Shown here in pieces: positions 12,534 to 21,161 of a stretch of 64,000 nucleotides of DNA. This stretch comes from an uncultured Ramlibacter sp. (GTDB lineage: Bacteria; Pseudomonadota; Gammaproteobacteria; Burkholderiales; Burkholderiaceae_C). Position 1 is the stretch's first letter. The number at the start of each line of letters is the position of its first letter. The notes beneath the pieces were generated by a model that was not told the DNA's origin, made no database searches, and worked only from the letters and a program-made list of their open reading frames with translations. A program made the translations under genes and the position numbers. The stretch is from NCBI RefSeq assembly GCF_936925435.1, contig NZ_CAKZHQ010000025.1:18698-82697 (forward strand), in the 5' to 3' direction.

Positions 12534-14291
12534 ATGATTTTTTCCAACCTCCGCGCGAGTGTGCCGGCCAGCGAAATGGCCCCCTCGTCGCAAGCGCTGT
12601 ACCACTGCGCATGCTCGGCCTGCGCAGGCTCATCGGATGATGCAGGCCAGGGCGGATCGCTGCCCGGCCAGGACCTGACGGCGGTGGCCTCGGGCGGCCG
12701 CGTCGATGCAACCGCTGCGCTGCTGGCAGGCACCCGCTGGGACTCGGGCACGACCGGCAAGACCGTGATCAGCTACTCGTTCGCCACCGCCGCCTCGCAG
12801 TACCTGGACCAGGAGTGGATGTTCAGCGCCAGCCTGTCGGCGTTCTCGGCCGCCGACCAGGCCACCACGCGCGCCGTCCTCAAATCCATCGAGGCGGTCT
12901 GCAACGTGCAGTTTGTTGAAGTGGCCGACAGCGGCGCCGATGCCGGCGTGGTGCGCTATGCCTACTCGGCCTACCCCAATGCCATGGGCTACGCCGGCTA
13001 CGCCTTCTTCCCCGACAACAGCACCACCGGTGGCAATGTCTGGATCGGCGCGGCCCAGGCCAGCGCGGATTGGGCCTACTACCGGCCCAACCTGATCCTG
13101 CACGAGACCCTGCACGCGATCGGGCTCAAGCACCCCTTCGACGGTGCGGCCGTGCTGCCCGCCGAGAGCAACACCATCCCGAACACGGTCATGAGCTACT
13201 CGCCCGCCGCCGGTGCCTCCAGCGGCTCCCTGTCGCGCTACCCGGGCGAGCCCATGGAGCTGGACGTGCTGGCGCTGCAGGCGCTGTATGGCGCGGCCAC
13301 CAACAACACAGACAACACGGTCTACAACCTGGCCGACGCCGCGTTCAAGAATTTCCGTGTGCTGTGGGACACAGCCGGCACCGACACGCTCGACGCCAGC
13401 GCATGCAAGAAGGCAGTGCAGCTGGACCTGGCCAGCGGCGCGCACAGCGACGTGGGCAGCAGCATCACGGCGTACTCGTATTTCGGCACCGGGGCAGGCC
13501 GCAACTACGTCAGCAGCAGCTACACCGACACCCTGACGATCGCGTCGGGCAGCGTCATCGAGAACGCCACCGGCTCGGCCTATGCCGATCTGCTGCTGGG
13601 CAATGACGGCGACAACATCCTCAGTGGCGGCAGCGGCAACGACGTGATCGACGGCCGTGGCGGCAACGACCAGCTGTTCGGCGGCAAAGGCAACGACATC
13701 ATCCGCGTGACCATCGGCAACAAGCAGATCGACGGTGGCGACGGAGACGACACGGTGGCCTTCTCCGGCAGCGTCAATGAATTCTCGGTTACCCAAAGCG
13801 CCGGCATCTACACGGTCAACCGCCTGTCCAACCCAACCAGCGTGATCACGTTGCGCAGCGTCGAACACCTGGCGTTCTCCGATATCAACGTGGCGCCGCA
13901 GCAGGCCTTGAACACGGCCACGACCGAAGCCTTGACCGGTCAGGCCTTCCGCCTCTACAAGGCCGCGCTCAACCGGCTGCCGGACAAGTCCGGCCTGGAG
14001 TTCCAGGCCGATGCGCTGAAAAGCGGCTTGTCGCTGGCCCAGCTGGCCGGCAACTTCATGGCCAGCCCGGAATTCACCACGCGCTTCAACGTGGCGGAGA
14101 ACAGCAGATTCGTCACCCTGCTGTACAACAACGTGCTGGGACGCGCGCCGGAGGCGCCTGGCCTGCAATACCACCTGAGCCATCTGGACAGCGAACTCAC
14201 GCGTGCCCAGCTGCTGGTGAACTTTTCCGAGTCGCCCGAGAACCAGGCGGCGGTGGTGGTGGGCGTCGGCGGGGTCTGGCCGACGTTGTGA
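12534..14291 (+). CDS. Secreted serralysin-type RTX metalloprotease with DUF4214 domains
   Basis: 585 residues from the ATG at 12534 (a GTG nine bases upstream is possible). There is no N-terminal signal peptide, as expected for a type I secretion substrate. The M10B zinc site HETLHAIGLKHP starts at H190 (ligands H190, H194, H200, catalytic E191), followed by the Met-turn NTVMSY. A serralysin C-domain follows, then calcium-binding RTX nonapeptides around residues 355-395 (GGSGNDVIDGRGGNDQLFGG). The last 120 residues are two DUF4214-like units (RLYKAALNRLPDKSGLEF and LLYNNVLGRAPEAPGLQYH). No type I exporter genes are in the window. Extracellular protein digestion is the likely role. Confidence 0.88.
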   Translation: MIFSNLRASVPASEMAPSSQALYHCACSACAGSSDDAGQGGSLPGQDLTAVASGGRVDATAALLAGTRWDSGTTGKTVISYSFATAASQYLDQEWMFSASLSAFSAADQATTRAVLKSIEAVCNVQFVEVADSGADAGVVRYAYSAYPNAMGYAGYAFFPDNSTTGGNVWIGAAQASADWAYYRPNLILHETLHAIGLKHPFDGAAVLPAESNTIPNTVMSYSPAAGASSGSLSRYPGEPMELDVLALQALYGAATNNTDNTVYNLADAAFKNFRVLWDTAGTDTLDASACKKAVQLDLASGAHSDVGSSITAYSYFGTGAGRNYVSSSYTDTLTIASGSVIENATGSAYADLLLGNDGDNILSGGSGNDVIDGRGGNDQLFGGKGNDIIRVTIGNKQIDGGDGDDTVAFSGSVNEFSVTQSAGIYTVNRLSNPTSVITLRSVEHLAFSDINVAPQQALNTATTEALTGQAFRLYKAALNRLPDKSGLEFQADALKSGLSLAQLAGNFMASPEFTTRFNVAENSRFVTLLYNNVLGRAPEAPGLQYHLSHLDSELTRAQLLVNFSESPENQAAVVVGVGGVWPTL

Positions 14292-14292
14292 C

Positions 14293-15129
14293 CTAGCGAC
14301 GCGCGATGGCCTGCTGGTACAGGCCGCGCACCTTGGGCACATTGGCGCGCAGGCGCTCGATGCGGTCCGGCCCCTGCGGATGGGTGGACAGGAAGCCTGG
14401 GCCACCTCCGCCGCCCGAGGCCCGGCCCATCTTTTCCCACAGCGTGATGGAGGCATCGGGGTTGTAGCCGCCGCGTGCGGCCAGCTCCAGGCCGACGAGG
14501 TCGGCCTCGACCTCGTCCTCGCGGCTGAACTTGAGGGTCAGCAACTGCGTGCCCACATTGGCCGCCAGGTCGCCCAGCTGGCCCAGGCCGAACAGCTGCG
14601 CGCCGATCGATAACAAGGCACCCGTGCCCTGGCTCTTGGCGATGCGTGCACGCGCGTGCTCGCGCAGGGCGTGGGCCATCTCGTGGCCCATCACCATCGC
14701 CGCCTCGTCGTCACTGAGCTTGAGCTGGTCCAGGATGCCGGTGTAGAAGGCGATCTTGCCGCCGGGCATGCAAAAGGCGTTGATCTGCTTGCTGCCGATC
14801 AGGTTGACCTCCCAGCGCCACTGGCGGGAGCGGTCGTTCCACTGCGCGCTCTGCGGAATCAGCCGGCCGGCGATGGCGCGCAACCGCTGCAGCTGCGCAT
14901 GGCCCTCGGGCGCCAGCGCACCCTGCTGGCGCGCCTGCGCCAGCATCTTGGCGTATTCCTGGGTGGACGCGGCCTCGATCTCGTCGGCCGGCACCAGGCT
15001 GCGCAGCCTGGAAGCTTCACCGACATTCACCTGGGCCAGCACCGGCGTGGCGGCCGCAGCGGCCGCCGCGAGCAGAAAACCGCGTCGGGGCATCCAGGCT
15101 GATGAGGCGGAGGGGCAGGACAGGCACAT
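14293..15129 (-). CDS. M48-family metalloprotease with signal peptide
   Basis: 278 residues from the ATG at 15129; the inner ATG at 15093 (MPRRGFLLAAAAAAATPVLA) would give a tighter signal peptide and is an alternative. The zinc motif HEMAH follows DDEAAMVMG, and the third ligand region is SREDEVEADLVGLELAARGG, as in BepA/LoiP-like periplasmic proteases. A cleavable signal or twin-arginine-like n-region (PRRGF) points to the periplasm. It probably has a role in outer-membrane protein quality control. Convergent with the protease gene upstream, divergent from ampG. Confidence 0.88.
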   Translation of the reverse strand: MCLSCPSASSAWMPRRGFLLAAAAAAATPVLAQVNVGEASRLRSLVPADEIEAASTQEYAKMLAQARQQGALAPEGHAQLQRLRAIAGRLIPQSAQWNDRSRQWRWEVNLIGSKQINAFCMPGGKIAFYTGILDQLKLSDDEAAMVMGHEMAHALREHARARIAKSQGTGALLSIGAQLFGLGQLGDLAANVGTQLLTLKFSREDEVEADLVGLELAARGGYNPDASITLWEKMGRASGGGGGPGFLSTHPQGPDRIERLRANVPKVRGLYQQAIARR

Positions 15130-15160
15130 GGGCCCATGATAATGAGCCACCCGAGCGCCC

Positions 15161-16549
15161 ATGTCAGACAACACCACCTCCGCACACCAGCCGCCGCCGC
15201 GCGCCAGCGCCGTCCCCACCTGGGGCCAGACCTTGCGGGTCTACCGGGAGCCGGCCACCCTGCGCATGCTGTTCCTGGGCTTTTCCGCCGGCCTGCCCCT
15301 GCTTCTGGTGCTGGGCACCCTGAGTTTCTGGCTGCGCGAGGCGGGCGTGGACCGCACCACCATCGGCAAGCTGTCCTGGGTGGGGCTGGCCTATGGCTTC
15401 AAGTGGGCCTGGGCTCCACTGGTCGACCGCCTGCCCCTGCCCTTGCTGACCCGCTGGCTGGGCCGGCGCCGCAGCTGGCTGCTGGTGTCGCAGCTGGCCA
15501 TTGCCGCCGGCCTGGTGGGAATGGCGCTGAGCGACCCCAAGCTCGCACTCAACACCATCGTCTGGTGCGCCCTGGCCGTGGCCTTCGGCTCGGCCACGCA
15601 GGACATCGCACTGGACGCCTTTCGCATCGAGTCGGCCGACATGCGCCGCCAGGCGGCGCTGGCCGCGGCCTACCAGACGGGCTACCGCATGGCCATGATC
15701 TGGGCCGGCGCCGGCGTGCTGTGGATCGCCGCTTGGGCCGAGCTGCCCGGCCAGGCGGGCTATCAGCAGGGCGCCTGGCAGGCGGCCTATCTGGTGATGG
15801 CGGCCTCGATGGCCGTGGGCGTGCTCACCGTGCTGCTGTCGCCCGAGCCGGCGCGGCGCGAACTGCCGCCGGCGAAGAACGCCGCCGACTGGCTGCGCAG
15901 CGCCCTGGTCGAACCCTTCGCCGACTTCCTGCGCCGCTACCGCTGGCAGGCAGCGCTGGTGCTGGGCCTGATCGCGGTCTACCGCATCAGCGACGTGGTG
16001 ATGGGCATCATGGCCAACCCTTTTTACGTCGACATGGGTTTCACCAAGACCGAGGTGGCCAATGTCACCAAGGTCTACGGCGTCATCATGACCCTGGCCG
16101 GCGCCTTCCTGGGCGGCGTGCTGGCCCTGCGCGTGGGCGTGATGCGGGTGCTGATGCTGGGCGCCATCCTCAGCGCCGCCAGCAACCTGCTGTTCGCCTG
16201 GCTGGGCACACGCGGCCACGATGTGGGGGCTCTGGTCTTCGTCATCTCGGCCGACAACCTGGCCTCGGGCATCGCCTCGGCGGCCTTCATCGCCTACCTG
16301 TCGGGCCTCACCAACGTCAGCTACTCGGCGACGCAGTACGCCTTGTTCAGCTCGTTGATGCTGCTGCTGCCCAAGTTCCTGGCCGGTTATTCGGGCCAGT
16401 ATGTGGACGCCTACGGCTACGCCAGCTTCTTCACCAGCACCGCCTGCCTGGGCCTGCCCGTGCTGCTGCTGGTCTGGCTCGCTTCCAGAATGAAACCGGT
16501 CGCCAGCCCCCGTCCAGTGGACGCAGAGCGCTCCCAAAACGATAGCTAG
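15161..16549 (+). CDS. ampG: AmpG-type muropeptide permease (MFS)
   Basis: 462 residues and about 12-14 membrane segments. AmpG imports GlcNAc-anhydroMurNAc peptides for cell-wall recycling. Family landmarks are LRMLFLGFSAGLPLLLVLGTLSFWLREAGV near the N-terminus, GFKWAWAPLVDRL, and ATQDIALDAFRIE. Later come FYVDMGFTKTEVANVTKVYG and SATQYALFSSLMLLLPKFLAGYSG. The last codons (SQNDS) lie in a dispersed repeat, and the stop overlaps the stop of the convergent acyl-CoA synthetase by four bases. Confidence 0.9.
   Translation: MSDNTTSAHQPPPRASAVPTWGQTLRVYREPATLRMLFLGFSAGLPLLLVLGTLSFWLREAGVDRTTIGKLSWVGLAYGFKWAWAPLVDRLPLPLLTRWLGRRRSWLLVSQLAIAAGLVGMALSDPKLALNTIVWCALAVAFGSATQDIALDAFRIESADMRRQAALAAAYQTGYRMAMIWAGAGVLWIAAWAELPGQAGYQQGAWQAAYLVMAASMAVGVLTVLLSPEPARRELPPAKNAADWLRSALVEPFADFLRRYRWQAALVLGLIAVYRISDVVMGIMANPFYVDMGFTKTEVANVTKVYGVIMTLAGAFLGGVLALRVGVMRVLMLGAILSAASNLLFAWLGTRGHDVGALVFVISADNLASGIASAAFIAYLSGLTNVSYSATQYALFSSLMLLLPKFLAGYSGQYVDAYGYASFFTSTACLGLPVLLLVWLASRMKPVASPRPVDAERSQNDS
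16528..16548. repeat. Short dispersed repeat, AGCTATC...GGGAGC type (copy 2)
   Basis: On the minus strand this reads AGCTATCGTTTTGGGAGCGC. It shares the AGCTATC and GGAGCG pieces with copies at 3,503 and 45,347. Here it supplies the stop codons of two convergent genes (ampG and the acyl-CoA synthetase). Confidence 0.45.
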
Positions 16550-18024
16550 AGGGCGGCTGCAAGGGCGGCCAGGGCGTGGCGCTGCAGCTTGCCCAGGGCG
16601 GTGCGGGGCAGGGCTGCCACGCGCAGCCAGCGCCGCGGCAGCTTGTAGCGGGCCAGCCGCGCCGCCAGGAAGTCCTGCAGTTCCTGGTCGCCGGCCAGCG
16701 CGCCCGGCCGCAGCACCACCGCCACGGCGACGATCTCGCCCCACTGCGCGTCTGGCAGGCCAAAGGCGGCGCACTCGGCCACCGCCGGATGCGCCGCCAG
16801 CGGGCTCTCAATCTCGGCCGGGTGGATGTTCTCGCCGCCGCAGATGATGATGTCCTTGGCCCGTCCCACCACGCTGTAGCTGCCGTCGGCCGCCTGGCTG
16901 GCCAGGTCGCCGCTGTGGAACCAGCCCTGGCTATCGCAGGCCGGCTGCTGCGGCCAGTAGTACCGCACGACGTTCGGGCCGCGCAGCAGCAGCTCACCGA
17001 CGCCGTCGCGCACCTGCGCCAGCCGCACCTCCACTGCGGGCGCCGGCCAGCCGCAGGAGCCCACATGGCTCAAGGCATGGTCCGGCGGCAGGGCGATCGA
17101 GAAGGGTCCGGTCTCGGTGGCACCATAGACATTGCACACCGGAACACCGCGCACATGGAAGGCCTGCACCAGCGGCGCCGGCAGCAGGCTGGAGCCGGCC
17201 CAGACCGCGCGCAGGCAGGACAGATCGGTGCCCGGCCACAGGCCATGCTCGGCCAGCGCCTTCATGGTGGCGGGCACCTGCAGCGTCAGGCTAGGGCGCT
17301 GCTGCGCGATCACCTGCAAGACGGCTTGCGCTTGAAACCGCGCATGCAGCAGCACCTGGGCGCCGGCATACAGGGCCGGCAGGGTCTGGATGCACAGGCC
17401 GCCCACATGGAACAGCGGCAACACCGTCAGCACCACATCGGCCGGCGTCATCTGCTGCACGGCGCTGGCCATGCGCATATTGGCCAGCAGCATGGCCTGG
17501 GTGTGGACCGCGGCCTTGGCCTGGCTGGTCGTGCCCGAGGTATAGACCAGCAGCGCCGGCGCATCGGCGTCGTCCTGCACCGGCGCCGCCGGATGCGCGT
17601 GCGCCGCCTGCAGGTCGTGCACACCATGGGCCGGCAGGCCGTGGCGGCGCGCCAGATCCTGCGCAGCAGCCGCCCATTGGCCGTCGTGCACGATGCGGCA
17701 AGGCGCGCAATCGGCCAGCAGGACATCCCACTCGGCCGGCGCCAGCCGGAAGTTCAGGGGCAGCAGGATGGCGCCGATGCGCGCCAGCGCGAACAGCAGC
17801 AGCAATTGACTGGGATGGTTCAGGCCCAGCCATGCGACGCGGTCGCCGGGCCGCAGGCCCCAGCCATGCCAGAGCAGACAGGCCAGGGCATCGGCCTGGC
17901 GGGCCAAAGCGCCATACGTGAGCTGCCGGCCCTCGAAGCACAGCGCGCTCGCATCGTGCCGGCTGGCCGCGTGCCGGGCCAGCATTTCGGCGAACGTGAG
18001 CGGGGGATGCGGCGCCATTGCCAT
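16546..18024 (-). CDS. AMP-forming acyl-CoA synthetase
   Basis: 492 residues of the ANL superfamily. It activates a carboxylic acid through an acyl-adenylate to a CoA thioester. The P-loop YTSGTTSQAKAAV is at about residues 166-178. NVYGATETGPF carries the adenine-binding aromatic motif, and GWFHSGDLA is the hinge region. GRAKDIIICGGENIHPAEIE is the A8 core, and the C-terminal lysine region LPRTALGKLQRH is present. The P-loop has SQ where PKG is more common. The substrate is not predictable. It may be a medium- or long-chain or aromatic acid ligase. Confidence 0.9.
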   Translation of the reverse strand: MAMAPHPPLTFAEMLARHAASRHDASALCFEGRQLTYGALARQADALACLLWHGWGLRPGDRVAWLGLNHPSQLLLLFALARIGAILLPLNFRLAPAEWDVLLADCAPCRIVHDGQWAAAAQDLARRHGLPAHGVHDLQAAHAHPAAPVQDDADAPALLVYTSGTTSQAKAAVHTQAMLLANMRMASAVQQMTPADVVLTVLPLFHVGGLCIQTLPALYAGAQVLLHARFQAQAVLQVIAQQRPSLTLQVPATMKALAEHGLWPGTDLSCLRAVWAGSSLLPAPLVQAFHVRGVPVCNVYGATETGPFSIALPPDHALSHVGSCGWPAPAVEVRLAQVRDGVGELLLRGPNVVRYYWPQQPACDSQGWFHSGDLASQAADGSYSVVGRAKDIIICGGENIHPAEIESPLAAHPAVAECAAFGLPDAQWGEIVAVAVVLRPGALAGDQELQDFLAARLARYKLPRRWLRVAALPRTALGKLQRHALAALAAAL

Positions 18025-18113
18025 TTACCTAACTTTACCGCCGCTTCAAGCCCTGGCGATCTGCGGCACCCAAGATGGTCCCCATGGACGCCTCAAGTCA
18101 TTACCATCCGCTC

Positions 18114-18827
18114 ATGCAGCAACTTCTGATGATCGAGGACGACACGCGGCTGGCCCAGATGGTGGGTGAGTACCTGGAGCGCTCGGGCTTCGGCGTCACC
18201 CACGCCATCGACGCCAAGGCCGGCCTGGCCCTGCTGCAGGCCCCGCCCACGGGCAGCGCGCCCGACCTGGTCATCCTGGACCTGATGCTGCCCGACATGG
18301 ACGGCCTGGAGGTCTGCCGCCGCGTGCGCGCCATGCCCGACGAGACCGGCAAGGTGCCGGTGCTGATGCTCACCGCCAAGGGCGACCCGATGGACCGCAT
18401 CGTCGGCCTGGAACTGGGCGCCGACGACTACCTGCCCAAGCCCTTCGAGCCGCGCGAGCTGCTGGCGCGCATCCGCGCCATCCTGCGCCGGCGCGGCGAG
18501 GGCGCGCCGCCGGCCGCCAAGACAATGCGCTTCGGCAGCCTGGAGATCGACCGCGACGCCCGCACTGTCACCGTGGCGGGCCAGAACGCCGAGCTGACGT
18601 CCTACCAGTTCGACCTGCTGATCGCGCTGGCCGAGCGCGCCGGCCGCGTGCTCACGCGCGATCAGATCATGGAAGCCGTGCGCGGCCGCGAGCTCGAGGC
18701 CTTCGACCGCTCGATCGACGTCCATATGGGCCGCATCCGCGCCGCGATCGAGGCCGACCCGAAAAGCCCCAAGCGCATCCTCACAGTGCGCGGCGTAGGC
18801 TACGTCTTCGCGAAACAGCAAGAATGA
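18114..18827 (+). CDS. OmpR/PhoB-family response regulator
   Basis: 237 residues from the ATG at 18114, which begins right at the receiver fold (MQQLLMIEDD). ATGs at 18084 and 18075 would add 10 or 13 residues, and no start has a convincing ribosome site. Acidic pocket D9/D10, phosphoacceptor D56 (ILDLMLPDMDG), the conserved Lys in DYLPKPFEPRELLARI, and a C-terminal winged helix (DVHMGRIRAAIE...ILTVRGVGYVF) are visible. It resembles RstA/OmpR. Its stop overlaps the kinase start by four bases, so the two are co-translated. Confidence 0.92.
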   Translation: MQQLLMIEDDTRLAQMVGEYLERSGFGVTHAIDAKAGLALLQAPPTGSAPDLVILDLMLPDMDGLEVCRRVRAMPDETGKVPVLMLTAKGDPMDRIVGLELGADDYLPKPFEPRELLARIRAILRRRGEGAPPAAKTMRFGSLEIDRDARTVTVAGQNAELTSYQFDLLIALAERAGRVLTRDQIMEAVRGRELEAFDRSIDVHMGRIRAAIEADPKSPKRILTVRGVGYVFAKQQE

Positions 18828-20005
18828 ACGCCCCCCCGTTGCGCAGATTCCAGCTGCCCCTGTATCTGCGCATCTGGCTGGCCGTGGTGCTGGCGGTGGT
18901 GGTGCTCACTGTCGCTTTCGGCTGGCTCTGGCGCGTCAACAGCGAACAGGGGCCGATGCGCGAGCTGCTGGTGCGCAACGAGGCCGGCGACATCCTGGGC
19001 CAGACCCGCGGCCGGCCGGTGCGCGTGCCCGGCCAGGGCGTGGAGTTCGAGGTGCCCATGAAGGACGGCAGCACCCTGATCGTGCAATTGCCGCCGCGCC
19101 AGCGTGCGCCTGGTGAGGGCCCGCCCAGCCGGCCCTGGCTGCGCGGCACCAGCGGCTTTTTCTGGATGCTGGGCATCGTGGCGCTGGCCGTGGCAGTCGG
19201 CACCTACCCCATCGTCCGCCGGCTGACCCTGCGGCTCGAAGACCTGCGCCGCGGCGTCGAACGCTGGGGCGAAGGCGAACTGGGCACACGGGTGCCCGAG
19301 TCCGGCTCGGACGAGGTGGCCTTTCTCGCGCGGCGCTTCAATCACGCTGCCGAACGCATCGAGACGCTGGTCAAGAGCCACAAGTCGCTGCTGGCCAATG
19401 CATCGCACGAGCTACGCTCGCCGCTGACGCGCATCCGCATGGGCCTGGAACTCATGGAAGGGCAGCCGTCTGCCACGTTCAAACAGGAGATCACCCGCAA
19501 CATCGCCGAGCTGGACCAGCTGATCGACGAGATCCTACTGGCCAGCCGCCTGGACGCGCGCGAAGCCGACATGGGCACGGTGGAGACTGTGGACTTGACC
19601 GGGCTGGCCGCCGAAGAATGCGCGCGTGCCGGCGCCGAGCTGGTGGAGAGCAGCCACGACCAGGCCGTGCTGGTGCAGGGCGTGGCCAAGCTGCTGCGCC
19701 GCGCCATCCGCAACCTGCTGGAGAACGCCCGCCGCTACAGCGACGGGACGGTGACGATGGAAGTGCGGCAGGAAGGCGCACAGGCCGTGGTGCGCGTGCG
19801 CGACCGCGGCCCCGGCGTACCGCCGGCGCAGCGCGAACGCATCTTCGAGCCCTTCTACAGATTGCCCGGCGCCAGCGAACGTGCCGGCGGCGTGGGCCTG
19901 GGGCTGGCCCTGGTGAAATCCATCGCGCAGCGCCATGGCGGCAGCGTGCGTTGTGAAGGGCAGGAAGGCGGCGGCGCCTGCTTCGTGCTCGGCATGCCGC
20001 TGTGA
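18824..20005 (+). CDS. Two-component sensor histidine kinase
   Basis: 393 residues. A membrane segment lies at about residues 12-34, a short periplasmic domain of about 75 residues follows, and a second membrane segment (FFWMLGIVALAVAVGTYPIV) leads into HAMP. The H-box is LLANASHELRSPLTRIRMGLELMEG. The N-box is IRNLLENARRYS, and the ATP lid is visible as DRGPGVPP and GGVGLGLALVKSIAQRHGG. It is the partner of the upstream regulator (4-base ATGA overlap). The signal is unknown; a small periplasmic domain suggests envelope or metal sensing. Confidence 0.92.
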   Translation: MNAPPLRRFQLPLYLRIWLAVVLAVVVLTVAFGWLWRVNSEQGPMRELLVRNEAGDILGQTRGRPVRVPGQGVEFEVPMKDGSTLIVQLPPRQRAPGEGPPSRPWLRGTSGFFWMLGIVALAVAVGTYPIVRRLTLRLEDLRRGVERWGEGELGTRVPESGSDEVAFLARRFNHAAERIETLVKSHKSLLANASHELRSPLTRIRMGLELMEGQPSATFKQEITRNIAELDQLIDEILLASRLDAREADMGTVETVDLTGLAAEECARAGAELVESSHDQAVLVQGVAKLLRRAIRNLLENARRYSDGTVTMEVRQEGAQAVVRVRDRGPGVPPAQRERIFEPFYRLPGASERAGGVGLGLALVKSIAQRHGGSVRCEGQEGGGACFVLGMPL

Positions 20006-20231
20006 CCAGATGTAATGCGGAGTAAAAGACTTTCGCAAGGCTCGCCAGCCGTGCCAAAAGTCACCAATATTCCGCTGCGAAAGCGCCGCAGCGGCTGCAC
20101 CCTCCCTCAAATAGGGGATGCGCGGGGATGCGGGCCCACCTACAGTTCATCCATTGCTGTCACGCACGACAAACCAGATCCGCCGCAAGGCTCCAAGTCT
20201 CCCAACGACGTCCTTCTCTCAAGGACTTTAC
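20006..20231 (+). other. Gene-free region ending in a terminator; possible small RNA
   Basis: About 226 bases with no convincing open frame. It holds a strong hairpin at 20,072-20,094 (ccgctgcg / cgcagcgg, seven-base loop) without a T-run, then a purine/pyrimidine mixed stretch and finally an intrinsic terminator. The distance from the kinase stop to the terminator (230 bases) is long for a simple operon end, so a small RNA or a long structured 3' UTR is possible. No promoter was identified with confidence. Confidence 0.25.
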
Positions 20232-20259
20232 ACAGCCACCGCGAGGTGGCTGTTTTTTT
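20232..20259 (+). terminator. Rho-independent terminator
   Basis: Perfect 9-bp stem acagccacc / ggtggctgt with a gcga loop, followed by a run of Ts (20,252-20,259). It ends whatever transcript arrives from the two-component operon or a small RNA, and insulates the metal-responsive promoter that starts 13 bases later. Confidence 0.88.
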
Positions 20260-20271
20260 GGCCGCGAGGTC

Positions 20272-20302
20272 TTGACCCTCAAGTGGCTTGAGGTCTTATC
20301 TT
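20272..20302 (+). promoter_or_regulatory. MerR-type promoter with 19-bp spacer and operator dyad
   Basis: The -35 TTGACC (20,272-20,277) and -10 TATCTT (20,297-20,302) are separated by exactly 19 bp. The spacer region carries a dyad CCTCAAG-TGG-CTTGAGG (20,277-20,293). An over-long spacer with a central dyad is the hallmark of promoters untwisted by MerR-family activators. The operator resembles CadR/PbrR/ZntR sites from memory. The MerR gene is the second gene downstream. Confidence 0.8.
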
Positions 20303-20346
20303 TGCGGACGTGGGCGCTTTGCCCATGCATCAAAGGAAGTCGGCCC

Positions 20347-20625
20347 ATGAAACCCTGGAAACTCGTTCTCGGCGCCACAGCGGCCTGTGCAGCTTGCTGC
20401 GCGGCGCCCATCATCAGCGCGATGGCCGCCCTGGGCATTGGCACAGGGCTGTTCGCCGGCGGCGCAGCCTCACTCGGCGCGTACACGCAATCGTGGTTGC
20501 CACTGGCGGCCGCAGGCGCCGCCCTCGCTGCTGTGGCCGGCGTGGCCGTCTGGAGGCGCAGGCGCCCCGCAGAGCGCACGAGCGGATGCGACTGCTCGCA
20601 CGCGTGTGGCACCAAGGGAGTCTGA
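20347..20625 (+). CDS. Small Cys-rich membrane protein, probable metal transport or resistance
   Basis: 92 residues, start supported by a good ribosome site (aaaggaag, 8 bases before the ATG). Two hydrophobic segments (about 6-40 and 46-68) are followed by a basic stretch WRRRRP and a cytoplasmic tail. The first helix has C14, C17 and C18 next to a proline (CAACCAAP), similar in style to the CC motif of MerT/MerF. The tail carries C81, C83, H85 and C87. Such cysteine placement suggests a heavy-metal ligand pathway across the membrane. It lies directly behind a MerR-type promoter and before the MerR gene. Exact metal and direction are unknown. Confidence 0.65.
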   Translation: MKPWKLVLGATAACAACCAAPIISAMAALGIGTGLFAGGAASLGAYTQSWLPLAAAGAALAAVAGVAVWRRRRPAERTSGCDCSHACGTKGV

Positions 20626-20665
20626 GCGGTGCGGCCGCCTTTGCGCACCTGACTAAGATGGCGCC

Positions 20666-21139
20666 ATGAGCGCTGTCTTGCCCTTGTCCATTGGTGCCGC
20701 ATCCAGGCAGAGCGGCTGCAGTGTGCCGACGATCCGTTACTACGAAGAGGTCGGCCTGCTGGCGGCCGCTGCGCGCACCGATGGCAACCAGCGGCACTAC
20801 GACGATGCGGCCATGCGGCGCCTGAGCTTCATCCGCCGCTGCCGCGACTTCGGGTTCAGCATCGAACAGGTGCGCGGGTTGCTCGGCCTGGTGGACCAGC
20901 CGGGCCGGGACTGCGCCGAGGTGCGTGACATCGCCCAGGTGCAGCTGCAGGAGGTGCAGACAAAGCTCGCGCAACTCCAGTCCCTGGAGGCCAGCCTCGC
21001 CGCCTTTGTGAACAGCTGCAATACGGGATGCGCCGGCGGGCCGGCGCTAGCCTGCACCATCCTGGAGGACCTGACGCTGCCCGCGAGCGCTGGGCAGCAA
21101 AGCCCGGCAACTCGCGCGGCGCGGTCCTGTTGCTCCTGA
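20666..21139 (+). CDS. MerR-family metal-responsive regulator
   Basis: 157 residues. The winged helix at residues 8-75 (SIGAASRQSGCSVPTIRYYEEVGLL; RRLSFIRRCRDFGFSIEQVRGLL) is followed by a cysteine at the start of the dimerisation helix (GRDCAEVRD) and a coiled coil. The tail is Cys-rich: CNTGCAGGPALAC plus a terminal CCS. This matches metal-sensing MerR proteins (ZntR/CadR/CueR-like) and not the drug-sensing branch. It probably activates the 19-bp-spacer promoter at 20,272 and so its own operon. Confidence 0.85.
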   Translation: MSAVLPLSIGAASRQSGCSVPTIRYYEEVGLLAAAARTDGNQRHYDDAAMRRLSFIRRCRDFGFSIEQVRGLLGLVDQPGRDCAEVRDIAQVQLQEVQTKLAQLQSLEASLAAFVNSCNTGCAGGPALACTILEDLTLPASAGQQSPATRAARSCCS

Positions 21140-21161
21140 TTCGCGCCTCTGGCGCGCCGCC

